Part shown: positions 7,501-9,205 of the stretch, piece by piece
Layout of the letters: each line of letters opens with the position of its first letter
How positions within the stretch are numbered: the first letter of the stretch is position 1
From: JACQHM01 sp964535215
GTDB lineage: Bacteria; Methylomirabilota; Methylomirabilia; Methylomirabilales; JACQHM01
Reading direction: 5' to 3'
DNA: 9,205 bases
NCBI GenBank assembly: GCA_964535215.1
Contig: CAZHST010000083.1
Coordinates: 1 to 9,205, forward strand
Program-made: the position numbers and the translations under genes
Notes under the pieces: generated by a model
The model's input: the letters and a program-made list of their open reading frames with translations, nothing else
Database searches by the model: none
What the model was told of the DNA's origin: nothing

Positions 7501-7679
7501 AAGCGCGCCACGGCCTTGGCCCCAGACCCCCCGAGCCCGATGACGACGGTCGGCTTGACCGTGGTCACAACCCCCTGCTCGTCTTGAAACCGGGACCTGG
7601 GGAGATACGGCTCCACAATCTCCTCGAAGATCCCTGAAAACCGCTCACCGATGAACTTCTTCAGAACATGGGCCTCCAT
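4512..7679 (-). CDS. Tubulin/FtsZ-like GTPase (Tubulin_2 / FtsZl family), 1055 aa
   Basis: This is a large cytoplasmic member of the tubulin/FtsZ superfamily. An N-terminal nucleotide-binding loop VVIGLGGSG lies at residues 45-53, and the tubulin signature appears as FSGTCGGTGSGM at 211-222, with Cys in place of the first Gly of GGGTGSG. DRIYLID at 315-321 and NID at 364-366, followed by FSSVGIS, resemble later FtsZ elements. NID may be the T7-loop equivalent, but the second acidic residue of FtsZ NxDxxD is Leu here (L369). Residues about 465-650 are highly charged and helical, probably coiled coil. The C-terminal 400 residues have no recognised domain. No membrane helix is visible. At 1055 residues it is far longer than FtsZ (about 380). 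The start follows AAGGAG with 7 nt spacing, overlapping the vWA stop region. Known of the family: it has been proposed to drive membrane remodelling together with vWA proteins. Polymerisation here is inference. Confidence 0.92.
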   Translation of the reverse strand: MEAHVLKKFIGERFSGIFEEIVEPYLPRSRFQDEQGVVTTVKPTVVIGLGGSGAKAVARLKWRTQEFYRGPEFESERRSLAFLLMDTLSYDNIRKEDPDAARYIYRVISRDDYVYLGGFNPGQYLQTQRPLSRDLQSWWDERYAPPQVMIEDGAKRVRQLGRLALYRNKDLARTAIRNALNSVVAIHASLVEQGRVRGLGEAAGNVYFYIFSGTCGGTGSGMVLDVVYLCYTLAQELGRVPIIRLVLFMPRLFIEAARRKPNGEWLARAYEANAYAFFKELQYLVAAGETIYTWRLDAKEREEMDHPPYRGWKPDRIYLIDTELAGKEIGVGEFDQLYTLAADYIFQAMVTPVGFVLESSRATNIDAALNSRSGGQPNAFSSVGISYIVYPSKTITRSLSSHLLKETLDYLERAPLTEEEKKAIPAKAQDLYSSLGDFLNPSKIDETLLSGEELFVRAVPDGDQLLQRMEREKITASELLQKAEEIGEQQEIIGKGRVDQNFEAFKAEALREVGRNLQEAVQRLTPQGFEVIKGVLSHLRSQVEAAKSTNMPDAPLKAEREAKEAAQRVGALEQRWFAWKKRKKIEEEVKLAARKIREETDLTIRGYAAERRVTYLSEAIAVIEEILDRVKRAQGILASLRDEMEDRRKDTTLEYDETSVSITTQFVPVVPTLKTFEELYRQAGIDVKAFAENLIASQGLRDAFWILGSTQEGEVRGALDTFLREAFGGCVDRIGRPCLEKKVTDVIREKWGSNPSGFRETYGQNLLKLADPSWALNQDVIPQTERRITSSDPACAYPEEDFPRDEYLPQDLQGEPSPGDPRMMVVLRSEHAAPLFAVRGVMIHREVYRQWLRGFQASGEAPPHISLDWNRSEDALEDLERKVAVGTEEQEAFAQGLFADWLVREKKEQRLLNILVGRDPTGPVSVRGARGNYFYVAYEERQDGKLHRRGEVSLGTTRRHEAAQAMDANAKKAVEFFMNRVDDLFSPAELRTLLDEYLDCLKGKHPELSGLILLGEREREEKIRNMPDERQRSLYRQLLQESEILVGFKKELEGA

Positions 7680-7686
7680 CGTCGTG

Positions 7687-7692
7687 CTCCTT
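7687..7692 (-). promoter_or_regulatory. Ribosome binding site of the tubulin-like gene
   Basis: AAGGAG sits 7 nt before the ATG at 7679 and overlaps the last base of the TAA stop of the vWA gene. It fixes the start of the GTPase and suggests translational coupling of the two proteins. Confidence 0.85.
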
Positions 7693-9205
7693 TAAGGACC
7701 TATGCTCCATGTGAGGACATTTAAGACCACCAGGGACACCAGAAGGAGCAGGATCTTCCCCCACGCCCTCTGGCGAGCCCTCCGGGGGGCAACCCCTGTC
7801 AACATCAAGTCTCTGCCACCAACAGTCACCCTCACCATATCCTGCTGAAGCTCCTCCTCGGCGAAGGAGGAGAGGGTTCTTCCTTCCAGTTGAATCTGCC
7901 CTGCGAGGGGCCGAAGGAAGAGGATATCCCATGATCCGCGCCTTCGGACCTCGAGCTCGAAGGCTCCGGCCGCCCCGGGGAGCACAATGTCCTGGCCGGA
8001 TCCGCCCACTGTGATGCGCTCCCTATGCTCATGTCCCAAATCCCTCGGCGAGATCCCCTGAGCGCTCAAGGTCCCAAAAACCTCAGGGGAAGGGACCTTT
8101 GTCCACCTCACCGTCAGGAAGATAAAAGCTAAGAGGGAGAGGGGAAGGAGGGCCAGGAAGCTGAACGGGATGCCCACCGTGTAGGAATACGGAACGACCG
8201 TCTCGAACCCCTTCAGATTTACCCGAGGCTCTACGCCCAGACTCCTGATCTCCTCCGCATCCACAAATGCCGGTGTGGCGTTAACAATCAGCTTCTCCTC
8301 ATGGGCAATCGTCTTTTTCCCCAACCGCCACGGCGAATGAGGAGGAAGCCCGAACGAGATCGTAAATGGCCGGGACTGGCCCATCGTTGGGACAGATACG
8401 GGGCTCTCCAAGGCAAGCTTCAAGTCGGGCCGCGAACTGCTGACAGCAAGGGGAACAGGCTGAATATCCAGATGAGAATACGTCGATCTGATGGCATAGG
8501 CCACATGGACCTTTCCCTGTTTCACACTAGGCGTCTTGACCTGCACAAGTTCCAGGAAGCCGCTTTCCAACTCCTTCCTTACGGCGGATCGGAGCCAGTT
8601 CCTCCTCACCCTGTCCCTCAGGCCCTCGATCCGGCCTTGAAGCTCGGAAGGGCTGCCCATCGTGATGACTTCCACCCTTCCTTGAGGGATGATCCGAGCG
8701 AGCAGGTTGACGTCGGTGTATTGTCTGAGGCCGAGGCCGTACCCCCAGATCTCCCTCCGTTGGCCAAGCCTTTGACCACGCTCGGCCAGGGTAGCCCAGC
8801 TCTCATCATGGTTTCTGTCGAACCTGCTCCCCCGGCGAGGCTCCTCCCTGCCATCGGTGAGAAAAAACACGATGAATACCGAGGCCTGCGAAGCTTCGAT
8901 GTCGTCTAAGGCCTTCTCGAGGGTCTCGCCGATCTCAGTTCTCGATCGGGGATCGGGATTGACCCCTGGGGGAAGACACTCATCAGGAAGCTGCAAGTTC
9001 CTGATCACATTGTGACAGAGCCTGACCGGATAATCGTCGAAGCGGTACACCGTGAGGATGTCGTCAGGGGGCAGGGCCTGGAGAAGCGTTCGAACGGCCA
9101 GGAGCACCTGGCTGAAGAAGTCTCTCATGCTGCCTGACGTATCCAGCAGAACGAGGTAGTGGGACTGCGGCCGCCTGATCTGGAATTTCTCTTCAAGGCC
9201 CTGGG
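7692..9205 (-). CDS. vWA-domain membrane protein with possible FHA-like domain, 5' end missing
   Basis: The frame stays open to the window edge, so the gene is truncated at its 5' end; 503 residues are visible. The ATG at 9128 lies inside the metal-binding motif and cannot be the true start. Visible residues 21-25 read DTSGS, the DxSxS MIDAS motif of von Willebrand A domains. T89 in RSRTEIGETL and D117 in FFLTDG fit the other two metal ligands, so the site looks complete. A beta-rich region follows (about 215-335), then a membrane helix (about 344-365), a small beta-rich domain (about 375-470, ITVGG, DIVLP, VTVGGRD) resembling an FHA domain but without the usual Arg/Ser/His ligands, and a C-terminal membrane helix (about 481-500). 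Positive charges after helix 1 and before helix 2 place the small domain in the cytoplasm and the vWA domain outside, provided the missing N-terminus carries a signal or helix. It ends 12 bases before the tubulin-like gene. Likely a membrane partner or sensor for that GTPase (inference). Confidence 0.9.
   Translation of the reverse strand, partial: QGLEEKFQIRRPQSHYLVLLDTSGSMRDFFSQVLLAVRTLLQALPPDDILTVYRFDDYPVRLCHNVIRNLQLPDECLPPGVNPDPRSRTEIGETLEKALDDIEASQASVFIVFFLTDGREEPRRGSRFDRNHDESWATLAERGQRLGQRREIWGYGLGLRQYTDVNLLARIIPQGRVEVITMGSPSELQGRIEGLRDRVRRNWLRSAVRKELESGFLELVQVKTPSVKQGKVHVAYAIRSTYSHLDIQPVPLAVSSSRPDLKLALESPVSVPTMGQSRPFTISFGLPPHSPWRLGKKTIAHEEKLIVNATPAFVDAEEIRSLGVEPRVNLKGFETVVPYSYTVGIPFSFLALLPLSLLAFIFLTVRWTKVPSPEVFGTLSAQGISPRDLGHEHRERITVGGSGQDIVLPGAAGAFELEVRRRGSWDILFLRPLAGQIQLEGRTLSSFAEEELQQDMVRVTVGGRDLMLTGVAPRRARQRAWGKILLLLVSLVVLNVLTWSIGP

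Noticed and set aside
6762..7637. 291-codon plus-strand ORF
   Set aside because: It lies entirely antisense to the GTPase core, whose motifs are unmistakable; its Pro/His/Leu-rich translation has no recognisable domain.
8301..8909. 202-codon plus-strand ORF
   Set aside because: Antisense to the vWA gene, Arg/Pro-rich and without domain features; a shadow of a GC-rich gene.
9126..9128. ATG at 9128 as the start of the vWA gene
   Set aside because: The frame continues upstream and the codons just before this ATG encode the DTSGS metal-binding motif.

Overview
The window is one stretch of a bacterial chromosome or contig. It is moderately GC-rich by eye, tightly packed, and every supported gene is on the minus strand, so transcription runs from the right edge (9205) to the left edge (1). 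Strong AAGGAGG-type ribosome binding sites, a lipobox-bearing lipoprotein and a CvpA protein point to a bacterium, probably diderm. A deltaproteobacterial or related anaerobic lineage is possible, but the sequence alone does not settle it. No RNA genes, CRISPR arrays, insertion sequences or convincing terminators were seen. The longest gene-free gaps are about 90 bases (2232-2323, itself partly covered by a possible mini-ORF) and 49 bases (655-703).

Layout in transcription order: (1) a von Willebrand A (vWA) protein with an intact MIDAS, two membrane segments and a possible FHA-like domain between them, whose 5' end lies outside the window (7692-9205); (2) a 1055-residue tubulin/FtsZ-like GTPase of the Tubulin_2 / FtsZl type with a long helical middle region (4512-7679); (3) an unfamiliar 686-residue protein with a central two-helix membrane hairpin and a glycine-rich N-terminal loop (2443-4503); (4) a previously uncalled 39-residue, very basic peptide whose start overlaps the stop of gene 3 behind a strong Shine-Dalgarno (2324-2443), followed by a possible 25-codon mini-ORF or -1 frame extension (2250-2327); (5) a four-helix membrane protein with a C-terminal transglutaminase-like domain and an apparently intact Cys-His-Glu triad (1086-2231); (6) a small OB-fold lipoprotein (704-1075); (7) a CvpA-family membrane protein (64-654); (8) the first 22 codons of a TM2-like small membrane protein, starting on a GTG that overlaps the CvpA stop (1-67).

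Genes 1-3 match the published idea (Makarova and Koonin, 2010) of a multicomponent membrane-remodelling system built on a distant FtsZ/tubulin homologue and a vWA protein. My working model, an inference, is this: the vWA protein senses or binds something at the membrane, the tubulin-like GTPase polymerises or switches beneath it, the 686-residue protein anchors it, and the transglutaminase-like protein and basic peptide modify or regulate the complex. CvpA and the TM2-like protein may be ordinary envelope genes in the same transcription unit. The parts most worth checking are the hidden small genes, the unusual GTPase motifs, and the nucleotide-loop resemblance in the 686-residue partner.
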